A stretch of 64,000 bases of DNA from Pseudodesulfovibrio sp. JC047 (GCF_010468615.1 NZ_WUEH01000006.1:1-64000); one strand, 5' to 3'. Positions 51,786 through 61,689 are shown, counted from the stretch's first letter. Notes: a model not told the origin generated them from the sequence alone. Made by a program: numbers and translations.

Positions 51786-52226
51786 ATGGCTGACGTCAAG
51801 AAGATTTTGTGTGCAGTGGACTTTTCCGATTATAGCCCGATGGTTGCCGAGTATGCGAGCATGATCGCCAGATGCTCGGATGCACAGGTGGTGGTGTTGT
51901 ATGTGGCCCCGTCTTTGAGCCAATATGTGGGGTTCCATGTTCCACCGAGTTCCATTGAAAGCTTTGTCGGAGAGATCGTGACCGGTGCCGAGGATACCAT
52001 GAACACCTTTGTCGCCGAGAATTTCAATGATTTGAAGGTGGAAGGCCGGGTTGTTACCGGGTATCCCGCCGAGGAAATTTTGACTCTTTCCGAGGCCGAA
52101 GACATTGATATGGTGGTGATGGGAACCCATGGGCGCAAGGGAATTGATCGTATCCTGTTCGGCTCGGTGGCCGAAAAGGTGGTCAAGAATTCCGCAGCTC
52201 CCGTGTTGACCGTGCGGCCGGACTAG
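51786..52226 (+). CDS. Universal stress protein, UspA family
   Basis: A 146-residue cytoplasmic Usp protein. It starts ILCAVDFSDYSPMVAEYAS and ends with the ATP-binding GTHGRKGIDRILFGSVAEKVVKNS with PVLTVRP, so it belongs to the ATP-binding class. The exact stress is not readable. GGAGG precedes the ATG. It is monocistronic, between its own promoter and terminator. Confidence 0.93.
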   Translation: MADVKKILCAVDFSDYSPMVAEYASMIARCSDAQVVVLYVAPSLSQYVGFHVPPSSIESFVGEIVTGAEDTMNTFVAENFNDLKVEGRVVTGYPAEEILTLSEAEDIDMVVMGTHGRKGIDRILFGSVAEKVVKNSAAPVLTVRPD

Positions 52227-52260
52227 AACCCTTTACTGACGAGCATAAAATATATACAAG

Positions 52261-52288
52261 GAACGGCTTCGGCCGTTCTTTTTTTTAT
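52261..52288 (+). terminator. Terminator after the universal stress gene
   Basis: Stem GAACGGC/GCCGTTC with the stable TTCG loop and eight to ten T. Confidence 0.93.
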
Positions 52289-52304
52289 TTGAGATGAGGG
52301 AAAT

Positions 52305-53405
52305 ATGAGAGATTTTACCGTCCGTCCGGAAATCAGGGATTTTGCTCCGTATGTACCGGGGCTGACCATTGAGCAGATTCAGGAGAAGTATGGCCTTGAT
52401 ACGGTCATCAAGCTCGCCAGCAATGAAAATCCGCTGGGGACATCTCCGGTGGTGCAGAAGACCATTGCCGCACACGCGGCTCGTGCTTTTCGGTATCCGC
52501 AGAATCATTCGCCCCGTTTGGTCAAGGCCATTGCCCGGACAGCGGGGGTCGCCGAGGAATCCATTCTCGTGGGCAACGGATCGGACGAGATCATCGACAT
52601 GTTGTTCCGCATGAAGGGGATTCCCGGGCAGTCCAATGTGGTGTGCTACGGCAATTCCTTTGCCATGTACCGGATGTGTGCCAAACTCACGGGGCTGGAA
52701 TATCGTGAAGTCCCGCGCGGTGACGATTTCGAGTTGCCCTTGGCTGCCATGGCCGAGGCAGCGGATGAAAACACGGCCATGGTCATCGTGACCAGCCCGG
52801 ATAATCCCACGGGACTGACCGCCACGGTGGATGATCTGTCCGTGTTGGCGGGCGTTTTGCCAAAGGATTGCCTGCTGGTGGTGGACGAGGCGTATATCGA
52901 ATTCGCCTGGCCGCCCGAATCATATTCCCCGGTGCAGGCCTTTGACCGGTTCGAGAATATGGTCGTCCTGCGGACATTTTCCAAGGCCTATGGTCTGGCC
53001 GGATTGCGTGTGGGATATGGTATTTTGCCTCCTTCGCTGGCTGCGGTGATGCAAAACGCCCGGATTCCGTTTACGGTCAACCTGCTGGCCGAAGAAGCCG
53101 CTCTGGCCGCGCTGGATGACGAGGTCTTTTTTCATGAGACCCTGCAACTTGTGCTTCGTGGTCGAGAATATTTCACGAAGGAATTGACCCGACTTGGGTG
53201 CAAGGTCTGGCCGAGTCAGTCGAATTTTGTCATGTTCGAGCCAGTCAAACCCGCGCAGGCCGTGTTCAAGGCACTGCTGGGCAAGGGCATCATCGTGCGG
53301 CCATTGGCCAGTTTCGGCATGGGCAAATGCATTCGTGTGAATGTGGGAACCGATGCGGAAAATACGACGTTCATCACGGTACTGGAGGACATTCTGCATG
53401 GATAA
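52305..53405 (+). CDS. hisC: Histidinol-phosphate aminotransferase
   Basis: A 366-residue fold type I PLP aminotransferase of histidine biosynthesis. Landmarks are KLASNENPLGTSP, YPQNHSPRLVKAIA, LVGNGSDEIIDML, SPDNPTGLTA, DEAYIEFA, and the PLP lysine in LRTFSKAYGLAGLRVGYG. Usual length. AGGGAAAT precedes the ATG. The stop overlaps the cmk start by eight bases, so hisC-cmk-serS form one operon. A different aromatic or phosphonate aminotransferase is less likely. Confidence 0.92.
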   Translation: MRDFTVRPEIRDFAPYVPGLTIEQIQEKYGLDTVIKLASNENPLGTSPVVQKTIAAHAARAFRYPQNHSPRLVKAIARTAGVAEESILVGNGSDEIIDMLFRMKGIPGQSNVVCYGNSFAMYRMCAKLTGLEYREVPRGDDFELPLAAMAEAADENTAMVIVTSPDNPTGLTATVDDLSVLAGVLPKDCLLVVDEAYIEFAWPPESYSPVQAFDRFENMVVLRTFSKAYGLAGLRVGYGILPPSLAAVMQNARIPFTVNLLAEEAALAALDDEVFFHETLQLVLRGREYFTKELTRLGCKVWPSQSNFVMFEPVKPAQAVFKALLGKGIIVRPLASFGMGKCIRVNVGTDAENTTFITVLEDILHG

Positions 53406-54057
53406 TCCTTTGATCGTCACTATTGATGGTCCTGCCGGTGTGGGCAAATCCACCATGGCCAAACAGTTGGCCCGGCATCTCTCCATTCCCTATCTCGACA
53501 CCGGTGCCATGTTTCGGGCTATTGCCTGGACCCTTGGAGCGGGTGCCTGGGAGTGGGATACGGCGCAGATACAGGCTCGACTGGACGAGATGCATTTCGG
53601 GTTGTCCGGCATTGGCGAGGACTCGGTCCTGAGCCTGAATTCGGTCCCCATCGGTGAGGAAATACGGACCGAAGAAGTGGGCATGTGGGCGTCGAATTTC
53701 GCGACATTGCCTGTGGTTCGGACGTTCTTGAAGGCAGCCCAGCAGGAATTGGGCACCCGGTTTTCTTTGGTGGCGGAAGGGCGAGACATGGGAACCGTGA
53801 TTTTCCCCGACGCACCATACAAGTTTTTTTTGGACGCCTCCGTGGAGGAACGAGCCAACCGTCGGTACAGGCAGCTCAAGGAAATGGGTGCCCCCGCCGA
53901 TTTGGTCGTGTTGACGGAGCAGATCGCCAAACGGGATCACCAGGATCGCAATCGTGCCGTGGCCCCGCTTGTGGCCGCACAGAGTGCCGTGACGATCGAT
54001 ACGACGACAATGGACAAGACACAGGTTCTCGCCGCCTTGAAAGACGGCGTGGCCTGA
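53398..54057 (+). CDS. cmk: Cytidylate kinase
   Basis: A 219-residue kinase making CDP from CMP. It has the P-loop TIDGPAGVGKSTMAKQLA (near 8-25), PYLDTGAMFRAIAW, VAEGRDMGTVIFPDAPYKFFLDA and ERANRRYRQLKE. The ATG at 53398 lies inside the hisC end, which is common for coupled genes; a longer frame starting in hisC is not needed. serS follows after 31 bp. Confidence 0.95.
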   Translation: MDNPLIVTIDGPAGVGKSTMAKQLARHLSIPYLDTGAMFRAIAWTLGAGAWEWDTAQIQARLDEMHFGLSGIGEDSVLSLNSVPIGEEIRTEEVGMWASNFATLPVVRTFLKAAQQELGTRFSLVAEGRDMGTVIFPDAPYKFFLDASVEERANRRYRQLKEMGAPADLVVLTEQIAKRDHQDRNRAVAPLVAAQSAVTIDTTTMDKTQVLAALKDGVA

Positions 54058-54088
54058 GATATCACGGGGAGCGAACGAGGAGTGACCC

Positions 54089-55366
54089 ATGCTTGATTTG
54101 AAGATGATGCAGAAGAACCCCGAGCGTGTTCGGGAGAGCTTGAAGAAACGTGGTTCAAAGATAGATGTTCAGGAATTTATCGACCTTGATACCCGACGTC
54201 GGGCGTTGATCGCCGAGGTCGAGTCGCTCAAGGCGGAGAAGAATTCGGTCGGCCCGGAGATTGCCAAGCGCAAGAAGGCCGGTGAAGATGCGTCCGATCT
54301 GCTCAAGAAGATGGGTGACGTGTCCGCTCGGACCAAGGAATTGGACAAGGAACTCACCGAGGTTCAGGCCGCTCAGACCGCGTGGATGATGGCCGTTCCC
54401 AACATTCCGCACGAATCCGTGCCCGTGGGCGCGTCCGAAGATGACAATCCTGTGGTCCGGTATTGGGGTGAAACGCCGACGTTTGATTTTACGCCCAAGG
54501 AACATTGGGAACTCGGCACTGAATTGGGTGGACTCGACTTTGAATGTGCGGCCAAGTTGGCTGGTTCCCGGTTTTCCATCAGTTTCGGCTGGTGCGCCCG
54601 GTTGGAACGCGCACTGGCTCAGTTGATGTTGAATACTCAGACCGAACAGCATGGGTACACCGAGGTGTTGCCGCCGTTCATCGTGAACAAGGCGACCATG
54701 ACCGGCACCGGCCAGTTGCCCAAGTTCGAGGAAGACCTGTTCAAGCTGACCGACGATCGGGAATTATACCTGATTCCCACGGCCGAGGTCCCGCTGACCA
54801 ATATTTATGCCGGTGAAGTCATTGATGAAGAACAGCTTCCCATTAAGGTCTGTGCCCAGACTCCGTGTTTCCGGTCCGAGGCCGGTTCCTATGGCAAGGA
54901 TACGAAAGGCCTGATTCGACAGCATCAGTTCTACAAGGTGGAGATGGTCAATTTCTCGCACCCGGACACGTCATTTGAGGCACTCGAAGACATGACCGGT
55001 GCAGCGGAGAAGATTCTCCAGTTGCTCGAAATTCCGTATCGGGTCATCGAGTTGTGTACTGCTGATCTTGGATTCGGCGCGACCAAGACCTATGACATCG
55101 AAGTCTGGCTGCCGGGTCAGAACGCATATCGCGAGATTTCTTCCTGTTCCAACTGCGGCGACTTTCAGGGCCGTCGGGCAAACATCAAGTTCCAGCCCAA
55201 GGATTCCAAGAAGAAACAGTTCGTTCACACCTTGAACGGTTCCGGGCTTGCCGTGGGACGGTGCCTGGTCGCTGTGCTGGAAAACTACCAGCAGGCCGAC
55301 GGGTCCATCGTGATTCCCGATGTCCTCAAGCCCTACATGGGCGGATTGGAGATCGTGAAGGCGTAG
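54089..55366 (+). CDS. serS: Serine--tRNA ligase
   Basis: A 425-residue class II aminoacyl-tRNA synthetase. The N-terminal antiparallel coiled-coil arm covers about 30-105 (charged, heptad-like). Catalytic motifs follow: motif 2 in [26 protein letters not shown] and motif 3 in [40 protein letters not shown] is typical. Complete. It is the last gene of hisC-cmk-serS. Confidence 0.97.
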   Translation: MLDLKMMQKNPERVRESLKKRGSKIDVQEFIDLDTRRRALIAEVESLKAEKNSVGPEIAKRKKAGEDASDLLKKMGDVSARTKELDKELTEVQAAQTAWMMAVPNIPHESVPVGASEDDNPVVRYWGETPTFDFTPKEHWELGTELGGLDFECAAKLAGSRFSISFGWCARLERALAQLMLNTQTEQHGYTEVLPPFIVNKATMTGTGQLPKFEEDLFKLTDDRELYLIPTAEVPLTNIYAGEVIDEEQLPIKVCAQTPCFRSEAGSYGKDTKGLIRQHQFYKVEMVNFSHPDTSFEALEDMTGAAEKILQLLEIPYRVIELCTADLGFGATKTYDIEVWLPGQNAYREISSCSNCGDFQGRRANIKFQPKDSKKKQFVHTLNGSGLAVGRCLVAVLENYQQADGSIVIPDVLKPYMGGLEIVKA

Positions 55367-55388
55367 TTTCCTTTTCAATCTGACATAA

Positions 55389-55428
55389 AAAAGGCCGGGA
55401 ACGTGGATGCGTTCCCGGCCTTTTATTT
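55389..55428. terminator. Bidirectional terminator between serS and cobS
   Basis: AAAAGGCCGGGAACG and CGTTCCCGGCCTTTT pair perfectly around TGGATG, with A and T runs on either side. It serves both convergent genes. Confidence 0.92.
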
Positions 55429-55446
55429 TTTAGATTTGGATGATCG

Positions 55447-56178
55447 TTACATGACGAGGACGAATCCTAGTCCCGCAGCGATTTCACCCACCATGGTCGC
55501 GCATCCGAGAAAGTCGCCATTGGCACCGCCAACCTTGACGGCCAGCCGGTAGATGGGAATCAGCATGAGCGAGACGATGACGGTTCCGGCCACGGTGGTG
55601 ACGAGTCCGGTCAGCAATAGCCCGAGAATGAAGGCAAATCCGGCGGCGAACAGGGCCGTGCCGAGTGTGGCGCCGTCAATATACAGTTTGCCCAGACCTG
55701 GTCTGGTCAGATGACGGACATGGTATCCGAGCCAGACCGATGCGGCCCGTCCAAGAATGAAGGTCCACAGAATCGCCCCATATGCTTTGACGGATGCCAT
55801 TTCGTGAATCAGGAGCACCTGTCCCAGAATGAGCATGATGAGACCGATGATGCCAAAGGCCCCGGCCCGACTGTCTTTGATGACTTCCCAGAATCGAGTC
55901 GGATTGGTGTGGGTGGTGACTGCGTCGCACACGTCCGACAGTCCGTCGTAGTGCAGTCCTCGGGTGATGAAGATGTTGAGCAGCACCATGAGCCAGGCCT
56001 GAATCCACGGGGTTTTGCCAAACAGTCCGAGCCAGAATGGCAGGACAATGACTGCGCCGATCAGCAGACCGACAGGAGGCATGAATTTCATACATTGGTT
56101 CATGGCTTTTTCCGGGATGACGCGCGCAGGGGCGAGTCGTGTCAGAAAACCGAGGGTGTCGATAAAGGTACGGAACAT
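55447..56178 (-). CDS. cobS: Adenosylcobinamide-GDP ribazoletransferase
   Basis: A 243-residue polytopic inner-membrane enzyme for the last steps of cobalamin assembly. Motifs are RGLHYDGLSDVCDAV near 74-88, KDSRAGAFGIIGL near 102, and the C-terminal VGGANGDFLGCATMVGEI. The ATG at 56178 has GGAGG seven bases upstream; an ATG at 56193 would overlap the upstream gene. It is last in a YitT/SAM-hydrolase/cobS run, without other cob genes nearby. Confidence 0.94.
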   Translation of the reverse strand: MFRTFIDTLGFLTRLAPARVIPEKAMNQCMKFMPPVGLLIGAVIVLPFWLGLFGKTPWIQAWLMVLLNIFITRGLHYDGLSDVCDAVTTHTNPTRFWEVIKDSRAGAFGIIGLIMLILGQVLLIHEMASVKAYGAILWTFILGRAASVWLGYHVRHLTRPGLGKLYIDGATLGTALFAAGFAFILGLLLTGLVTTVAGTVIVSLMLIPIYRLAVKVGGANGDFLGCATMVGEIAAGLGFVLVM

Positions 56179-56180
56179 GG

Positions 56181-56999
56181 TCAATCCTCCCATGTAAGAT
56201 CTATTGCGTCGCCCATGGACAGGCCAAATCGTTTGGCGGCAGATCGTTGGTTGACGGCGATTTCGAGAAAGCCCTGACTGCCTTCCAGTAGTCCGGGTGC
56301 GCCTTCGGGCATGTCGGCGTATGTCGTGACATAGGCCAATTCGCCTCCGGCGGGAGATATCATGTGGACGGTTTGGGGCGAGCCGAGGCAGCCCGCTTCA
56401 AGGTTGAGGACGCAGTTGCCGAATCGGTCGATATGCAGCACATGGCCCTGCGCCTGTCCCGGGGAAAGGGTCGGATGACTCCAGGCTCGCGAAAGCAGGC
56501 TGGCGGGATCGATTTCCTGTCCCAGGTCGCCGGGTGATCCGCCGAGAGCCAGCCATGCGACCAGTGGGGCGAAGATGTCTCGTCCGTGAAAGGTGTGCGA
56601 CACTTTCTTGGGTGCGGCCTTGGCCCGAGAAAGATCAAATGCACGCACATCGGTCCAAGTGTGTGTCATGGCCAGTGAAAGCAGCCCGTTGTCCGGGGCG
56701 ACCAGCAGTCTGTCATCGATCTGGACGCAGACAATCCGTCGATCCGTGCCCACACCGGGATCGACCACGGCTAGTATGACGGCATCGTCCGGGAAATGTT
56801 CGTAACTTGCTGCCAGGAAAAAACCGGCCTGTGCCACGTTGAAGGGCTCGACGTCGTGCGAGATGTCCACCACCTGACACGCCGGGGCTTTCTTGGCGAT
56901 GACGCCTTTGAGTTGGCCGACATACGGATCGGTCAGACCGAAGTCGGTAATCAGGCCGATACTGCGAAGGTTGGCATTATTAGGATGGGTGGAGAACAT
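56181..56999 (-). CDS. SAM hydrolase/adenosyltransferase family protein (DUF62)
   Basis: A 272-residue protein of the S-adenosyl-L-methionine hydroxide adenosyltransferase family, which splits SAM to adenosine and methionine with water. Landmarks are GLITDFGLTDPYVGQLKGVI (14-33), VVDPGVGTDRR, APDNGLLS and the TFHGRDIFAP motif with its conserved His. It lies three bases after the YitT gene and two before cobS, clearly one operon. The link to cobalamin is by position only. Confidence 0.92.
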   Translation of the reverse strand: MFSTHPNNANLRSIGLITDFGLTDPYVGQLKGVIAKKAPACQVVDISHDVEPFNVAQAGFFLAASYEHFPDDAVILAVVDPGVGTDRRIVCVQIDDRLLVAPDNGLLSLAMTHTWTDVRAFDLSRAKAAPKKVSHTFHGRDIFAPLVAWLALGGSPGDLGQEIDPASLLSRAWSHPTLSPGQAQGHVLHIDRFGNCVLNLEAGCLGSPQTVHMISPAGGELAYVTTYADMPEGAPGLLEGSQGFLEIAVNQRSAAKRFGLSMGDAIDLTWED

Positions 57000-57002
57000 T
57001 AT

Positions 57003-57878
57003 TTAATACACCTTTCTTGACGAAAACCCCTGTCCTTGAACGTGAAAACCGGACCCCATGATGAAAAATGCGTCTGGGTCAATGGAGTAGACCAGTCCCT
57101 CCAGTTCCTTGAGCTGTATTGAAGAGATCATGGTCAACAGAACTTTTTTGGGATCGCCCGTGTATCCGCCCGTTCCATCGAGGATCGTGACGCCTCGGTC
57201 GAGATCATTGAGGATGGCCGCGTTGATGGCGGCCACGTGGTCGGAGACAATGAGGATCATTTTTCGTTCCGAGAACATGCCCAGAACATATTCGATGCCG
57301 AACGCAATGACAAATGTCATGATAATGGAATAGAGCACTATGTCTATCGAAAGGAAGAGAAATCCGCCCAGGAAACCGATCATGTTAAACCAGAATTCAA
57401 ATGCCCCGAGGGACATGTTGAATTTTTCCTTGCAGATCACAGCGAGAATATCAGACCCGCCGGTGGATCCCAAAGAACGCAGTGCCACGCCCACGCCCGC
57501 ACCCATGATGCCGCCGCCTGTGATGACGGCCAGCCAGATGTCGTTGAAGTGCAGCGTCCACGGGATGATATCGATGAACACCGATGAAATGACCATGCCG
57601 TACAGCGAGTAGAAAAAGAAACGTTTGCTGACAAAGACCCATCCCAGCACAAAGACCGGCAGGTTGAGCAGGAAATACCATTGTCCGGTGGAAAGCCCCT
57701 CAAAAGCGTAATAGCAGAGCAGGGCGATGCCGGACATGCCGCCGGTCAGCAGTCCATGTGGGACCGCAATGGACTTGACGGAAAATGCCACAAGGAATGA
57801 ACCGAACGTGAGCAGAGCGAGATTCCAGGGAATCCCGAAGGTCATGCCGCGCAATGTTTGTTTGAAATCATACTTCAT
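57003..57878 (-). CDS. YitT family membrane protein
   Basis: A 291-residue protein. About five or six hydrophobic helices (20-200) contain VPHGLLTGGMSGIALLCYY and GVGVALRSLGSTGGSDILAVI, typical of YitT. A C-terminal soluble DUF2179 domain has LIVSDHVAAINAAIL, GVTILDGTGGYTG and KKVLLTMISS. Function is unknown; a transport or sensing role is usually assumed. It is first in the operon with the SAM hydrolase and cobS. Complete. Confidence 0.92.
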   Translation of the reverse strand: MKYDFKQTLRGMTFGIPWNLALLTFGSFLVAFSVKSIAVPHGLLTGGMSGIALLCYYAFEGLSTGQWYFLLNLPVFVLGWVFVSKRFFFYSLYGMVISSVFIDIIPWTLHFNDIWLAVITGGGIMGAGVGVALRSLGSTGGSDILAVICKEKFNMSLGAFEFWFNMIGFLGGFLFLSIDIVLYSIIMTFVIAFGIEYVLGMFSERKMILIVSDHVAAINAAILNDLDRGVTILDGTGGYTGDPKKVLLTMISSIQLKELEGLVYSIDPDAFFIMGSGFHVQGQGFSSRKVY

Positions 57879-58037
57879 ACTGTGTCTCCGCCCATGCTTC
57901 TAGCCGGTTTTGAAGCTGCTGAAAACCAAAATCGTGTTGCGAACGGGTGTCATTACGGACTTGCACGACTGCGTAAATGGGAGTAAATCGATCAGTCCGT
58001 CTTGGACGGAATATCATTCACAGCAAGGAAGGCCTGT

Positions 58038-58529
58038 ATGAATTTGACGGACCTCATCGGAAAAGATGATCTCATCGCTTTGCAGAATGAACTGCGTGAT
58101 GCCTTTGGTTTGAATGCTGACATCATGGATGCCGAAGGGAAAAAAGTGGTTGGACACACCTGGGGGAACGAACTTTGTTCCACCATTCGTGACGATGCCA
58201 AAGGTTTCGGTTCTATCTGCGCGCCAGCCGGGCAGATGTTTCACCATGTGTTGAGCACAACCAAAGAACCCATTGCCGAATTTTGTGACGGCGGTATGAT
58301 GCGGGTGGCTGTGCCGGTCCTGCACGACGGAGAGTACATCGGCGCCGTGGGCGGCTGTGGACTTGCCCCCGACGATGACGAGGTGGATACCTTCACCATC
58401 GGCATGATGAGCGATCTCGATGAAGCCGTTCTTACAGAAAAAGCCAAGACCGTCGCTGTCGGTTCTCAAGATAAAATAAAAGAAATTCAATCATATATCA
58501 CTCGACGGGTCGAAGAGCTTATCGGGTAG
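58038..58529 (+). CDS. Stand-alone PocR-domain sensory protein
   Basis: A 163-residue cytoplasmic protein made of a single PocR-type ligand-binding domain: LTDLIGKDDLIALQNELRDAFGLNADIMDAEGKKV, then C-containing ELCSTIRDDAKG, ICAPAGQMFHH, CDGGMMRVAVPVLHDGEYIGAVGGCGL. PocR domains sense small molecules (propanediol in the namesake) ahead of HTH or kinase modules. Here no output domain follows, so it may act in trans. AAGGAAGG precedes the ATG at 58038; an earlier frame start is unsupported. Repeat D follows. Confidence 0.85.
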   Translation: MNLTDLIGKDDLIALQNELRDAFGLNADIMDAEGKKVVGHTWGNELCSTIRDDAKGFGSICAPAGQMFHHVLSTTKEPIAEFCDGGMMRVAVPVLHDGEYIGAVGGCGLAPDDDEVDTFTIGMMSDLDEAVLTEKAKTVAVGSQDKIKEIQSYITRRVEELIG

Positions 58530-59063
58530 TGTCGATACTTTTCCCGGGCTTTGCCCGGACCCACCAGAGAACCTTTGAAAAGGTTCTCTGGACTCTCTAA
58601 ACTTTGTGTCGCGAGCTTCGTTCGAAGCTGTCGGCAGCGTGAGTTCGTGCGGCTCTTGGGAGAGCGTTGTAAAAAAATGTATTTTTTACAGACTTTTTTA
58701 TGAATTGTACAACGTGTGTATTCTGATAGATACTCTTATTCCTTTTATTTTCCCCTCTTTCCCACTTCTTCAATCTCACGCAACGGATGTCGTGGGACCT
58801 CGCCGAAGGCGCGACAAAAAGTTCTGGAAGGGAGTCCAGAGGGGAACCTCTTCCAAGAGGTTCCCCTCTGGCCGTCGGAGACATCCCACGCCACCCCGGC
58901 GAGGGGTCGCCGAAGGCATTCGTCAACTGCTCTGATTGGGTATTGGCTGGCCCATATATATTAGACAAGGCCCTTCAAATCCTTTACAAGACTGTTCCGA
59001 AACGCCGTCAACCACGGGTCTTTGTGTGTGGGCGGCATAAAAAGCGTTCCCCTAAAAGGCATT
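58530..59063. other. Non-coding gap with repeat element D
   Basis: 534 bp between the PocR gene and lepA. Repeat D covers 58564-58871. On its left is GGGCTTTGCCC, and on its right a GCCACCCCGGCGAGGGG phrase as near copy C. No gene is seen. Confidence 0.7.
58564..58871 (+). repeat. Dispersed hairpin-ended repeat, copy D
   Basis: 308 bp, same orientation as copy B. The left end is a perfect 13 bp stem CCAGAGAACCTTT/AAAGGTTCTCTGG (58564-58591). The right end is a perfect 17 bp stem CCAGAGGGGAACCTCTT/AAGAGGTTCCCCTCTGG (58836-58871). The shared inner words (CTTCGTTCGAAGCTGTCGGC, CTTGGGAGAGCGTTGT, CAACGGATGTCGTGGGACCT) are kept, while the AT-rich centre (58680-58760) is different. Confidence 0.88.
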
Positions 59064-60869
59064 ATGAGCAAAATAGATAAGATTAGAAATTTCAGTATCA
59101 TCGCCCATATCGATCATGGGAAATCCACGTTGGCGGACCGGATTCTCGAGTTGACAGGTATGGTTGGCGATCGCGAGAAAAAAGACCAGTACCTTGATAA
59201 AATGGAACTGGAACGCGAACGCGGAATCACCATCAAGGCGCAGACCGTGCGGATTCCGTATACGGATACGGACGGCGAAAAGTATATTTTGAACCTCATT
59301 GATACACCTGGGCACGTTGATTTCAGTTATGAAGTGTCGCGGTCCTTGTCGGCTTGTGAAGGGGCTTTGCTGGTGGTTGATTCCACGCAGGGCGTCGAGG
59401 CGCAGACGTTGGCCAACGTGTATCTTGCCATGGACAATGATCTTGAAGTGATTCCGGTGCTGAACAAGATCGATTTGCCCAGCGCGGACCCGGACGCGAT
59501 CAGTCATGAGATCGAAGAGGTGATCGGGCTGGATTGTTCCAATCCGATCATGGTTTCGGCCAAGACGGGAAAGAACGTGCAGGAAGTCATCGATGCCGTT
59601 ATCAATTTGCTGCCTTCGCCTCAGGGAGACCCGGACGCTCCGCTCAAGGCGTTGATTTTCGATTCCTGGTACGATTCGTATCAAGGGGTTGTCGTGCTGT
59701 TCAGAATTCTCGACGGCACGTTGAAAAAGGGCGATACAATCAAGATTTTTTCCACGGGCAAGGAATTTGAGGTGACCCGGGTGGGTGCGTTCATGCCTGA
59801 AGCCGTGGATATCAAGGCCATGGGACCCGGCGAGGTCGGATTCCTGTGTGCGTCAATGAAGGAGCTTGGCGATGCGCCGGTTGGCGATACCATCACCAAG
59901 GCGGAAAATCCTGTTGGGGAACCCTATCCCGGGTTCAAGCCGGTCAAACCCATGGTTTTTTCCGGTCTGTATCCGGTGGAACCGGCTGAATATGAAACGC
60001 TCAAGGCCGCACTGGAAAAATTGCAGCTCAATGACGCGGCGTTCAGCTATGAGCCGGAAACCTCGCAGGCTTTGGGATTCGGGTTCAGATGTGGATTCCT
60101 CGGGCTGCTGCATATCGAGATCATTCAGGAACGGCTGGAACGGGAGTTTGAGGCCAAGCTCATCACCACGGCCCCGTCCGTTATCTATGAAGTGGCGGAT
60201 ATTCATGGCGAGATCATGAGTATCGATAATCCATCCAAGTTGCCTGATCCGTCAAAAATTGGCGGTATCCGTGAACCGTTCGTGCGGCTTGAAGTCCATG
60301 TGCCCAATGAATATGTGGGTGCGGTTTTGGCGTTGTGCGAGGAAAAACGGGGCATTCAGAAGAATATGGCGTACCTGACGGAAAAACGGGTGGTCATCAC
60401 CTATGAAATGCCATTCGCCGAAGTCATGTACGATTTCTTTGACAAGCTCAAATCGTCCACCAAAGGATATGCGAGCCTGGATTACGAGATTATTGATTAT
60501 CGGGAGGCCGATCTGGTTCGTCTCGATATTCTCATCAATGGCGACCCGGTGGATGCGTTTTCCTGCATCGTGCATCGCGAGAACGCGGCCCGGATTGGTC
60601 GGTCATTGGCCTTGAAGTTGAAACGATCGATTCCTCGGCAGATGTTTGAGGTGGTCATTCAGGCCGCCATCGGGAACAAGATTGTCGCCAAGGAACGCAA
60701 TGCACCGTTTCGCAAGGACGTCACTGCCAAATGCTACGGCGGCGATATTACGCGGAAGCGCAAATTGCTTGAGAAACAGAAAGAGGGAAAGAAACGGATG
60801 CGCCGCATGGGCAACGTTGAAATCCCGCAGGAAGCATTCCTTTCCGTTCTCAAGTCAGATGACGATTAA
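59064..60869 (+). CDS. lepA: Elongation factor 4 (LepA)
   Basis: A 601-residue translational GTPase that acts on stalled or mistranslocated ribosomes. G-motifs are [14 protein letters not shown] (near 12), the switch region [18 protein letters not shown], and NKIDLP. The LepA-specific C-terminal domain has [20 protein letters not shown]. The ATG at 59064 gives the standard length and has AAAAGG upstream; a start 14 codons earlier is unsupported. It lies upstream of lepB, the usual pair. Confidence 0.97.
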   Translation: MSKIDKIRNFSIIAHIDHGKSTLADRILELTGMVGDREKKDQYLDKMELERERGITIKAQTVRIPYTDTDGEKYILNLIDTPGHVDFSYEVSRSLSACEGALLVVDSTQGVEAQTLANVYLAMDNDLEVIPVLNKIDLPSADPDAISHEIEEVIGLDCSNPIMVSAKTGKNVQEVIDAVINLLPSPQGDPDAPLKALIFDSWYDSYQGVVVLFRILDGTLKKGDTIKIFSTGKEFEVTRVGAFMPEAVDIKAMGPGEVGFLCASMKELGDAPVGDTITKAENPVGEPYPGFKPVKPMVFSGLYPVEPAEYETLKAALEKLQLNDAAFSYEPETSQALGFGFRCGFLGLLHIEIIQERLEREFEAKLITTAPSVIYEVADIHGEIMSIDNPSKLPDPSKIGGIREPFVRLEVHVPNEYVGAVLALCEEKRGIQKNMAYLTEKRVVITYEMPFAEVMYDFFDKLKSSTKGYASLDYEIIDYREADLVRLDILINGDPVDAFSCIVHRENAARIGRSLALKLKRSIPRQMFEVVIQAAIGNKIVAKERNAPFRKDVTAKCYGGDITRKRKLLEKQKEGKKRMRRMGNVEIPQEAFLSVLKSDDD

Positions 60870-61016
60870 TGGCTTGCGGATCAGCCGAGATGGTTGTATC
60901 CCGTCGGTCTTTTTACATGAAAGAATGCCTTTGCTGATGGAAGTGCCCAATGGGCCACGGTGTCACGCGCCGTTTTTTTACGATTTTTAGACGTCTCAAA
61001 AATTGGAATAATCACC

Positions 61017-61637
61017 ATGACTCAAAGTTCTCTGAAATCTTTTCGCGATACCCTTGAGGCCATTGTCGTGGCCTTGTTGCTTGCGTTGTTTATTCGTACT
61101 TTTATTGTTCAGGCATTCAAGATCCCGTCCGGCTCCATGCTGCAAACCTTGCAGATTGGTGACCACCTGCTGGTGACCAAATTTGCCTACGATGTCCGGC
61201 TGCCATCCAATCTCTGGCTTGAAACCGCAGACGGCAAGGTGCTGGCCTCGGTCGGTGATCCCGAACGCGGCGATATCATTGTTTTCAAATTCCCCGAGGA
61301 TGAATCCAAGGACTTTATCAAACGAGTGATCGGTTTGCCCGGCGAGACCCTCGAAGTGCGGAACAAGGTCGTGTATATCAATGGCCAACCGCTTGACGAG
61401 CCGTATACCCAACACATCAAGACGTCCCGAGTCCCGATTCGGGATGATTTCGGTCCGTATACCGTGCCGGAGGGACAGTATTTTGTCATGGGTGACAACC
61501 GGGAAGGCTCGTATGATTCCAGATGGTGGGGACCGGTGAAACGCGAGAAGATCGTGGGCAAGGCCCTGGTCATCTATTGGTCCTGGGGATCATTGACCGA
61601 TATCCGTTTCAATCGGATCGGGACTTTGTTCAACTAG
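61017..61637 (+). CDS. lepB: Signal peptidase I
   Basis: A 206-residue inner-membrane serine protease that removes signal peptides. One N-terminal membrane segment lies at 14-33. Catalytic Ser40 is in KIPSGSML and Lys102 in FIKRVIGLPGE. The C-terminal GDNREGSYDSRWWGPV box is typical. The ATG at 61017 has a weak TGGA upstream; a start 19 codons earlier is unsupported. The gap from lepA (147 bp) has a short GC hairpin with T-run near 60958-60980 that may be a weak terminator. Confidence 0.96.
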   Translation: MTQSSLKSFRDTLEAIVVALLLALFIRTFIVQAFKIPSGSMLQTLQIGDHLLVTKFAYDVRLPSNLWLETADGKVLASVGDPERGDIIVFKFPEDESKDFIKRVIGLPGETLEVRNKVVYINGQPLDEPYTQHIKTSRVPIRDDFGPYTVPEGQYFVMGDNREGSYDSRWWGPVKREKIVGKALVIYWSWGSLTDIRFNRIGTLFN

Positions 61638-61660
61638 CGTTGAATTTACACAAAAAAAGT

Positions 61661-61689
61661 AAAGGCCACCTGTCATGGGTGGCCTTTTT
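61661..61689. terminator. Bidirectional terminator after lepB
   Basis: AAAGGCCACC and GGTGGCCTTT pair around a short loop, with T on the right and A on the left, between the convergent lepB and SGNH-like genes. Confidence 0.85.

Noticed and set aside
24179-58871. Repeats A-D as CRISPR or insertion sequences
   Set aside because: No regular short repeat-spacer pattern, no transposase, no clear target duplications; each copy is a single unit at an operon end.
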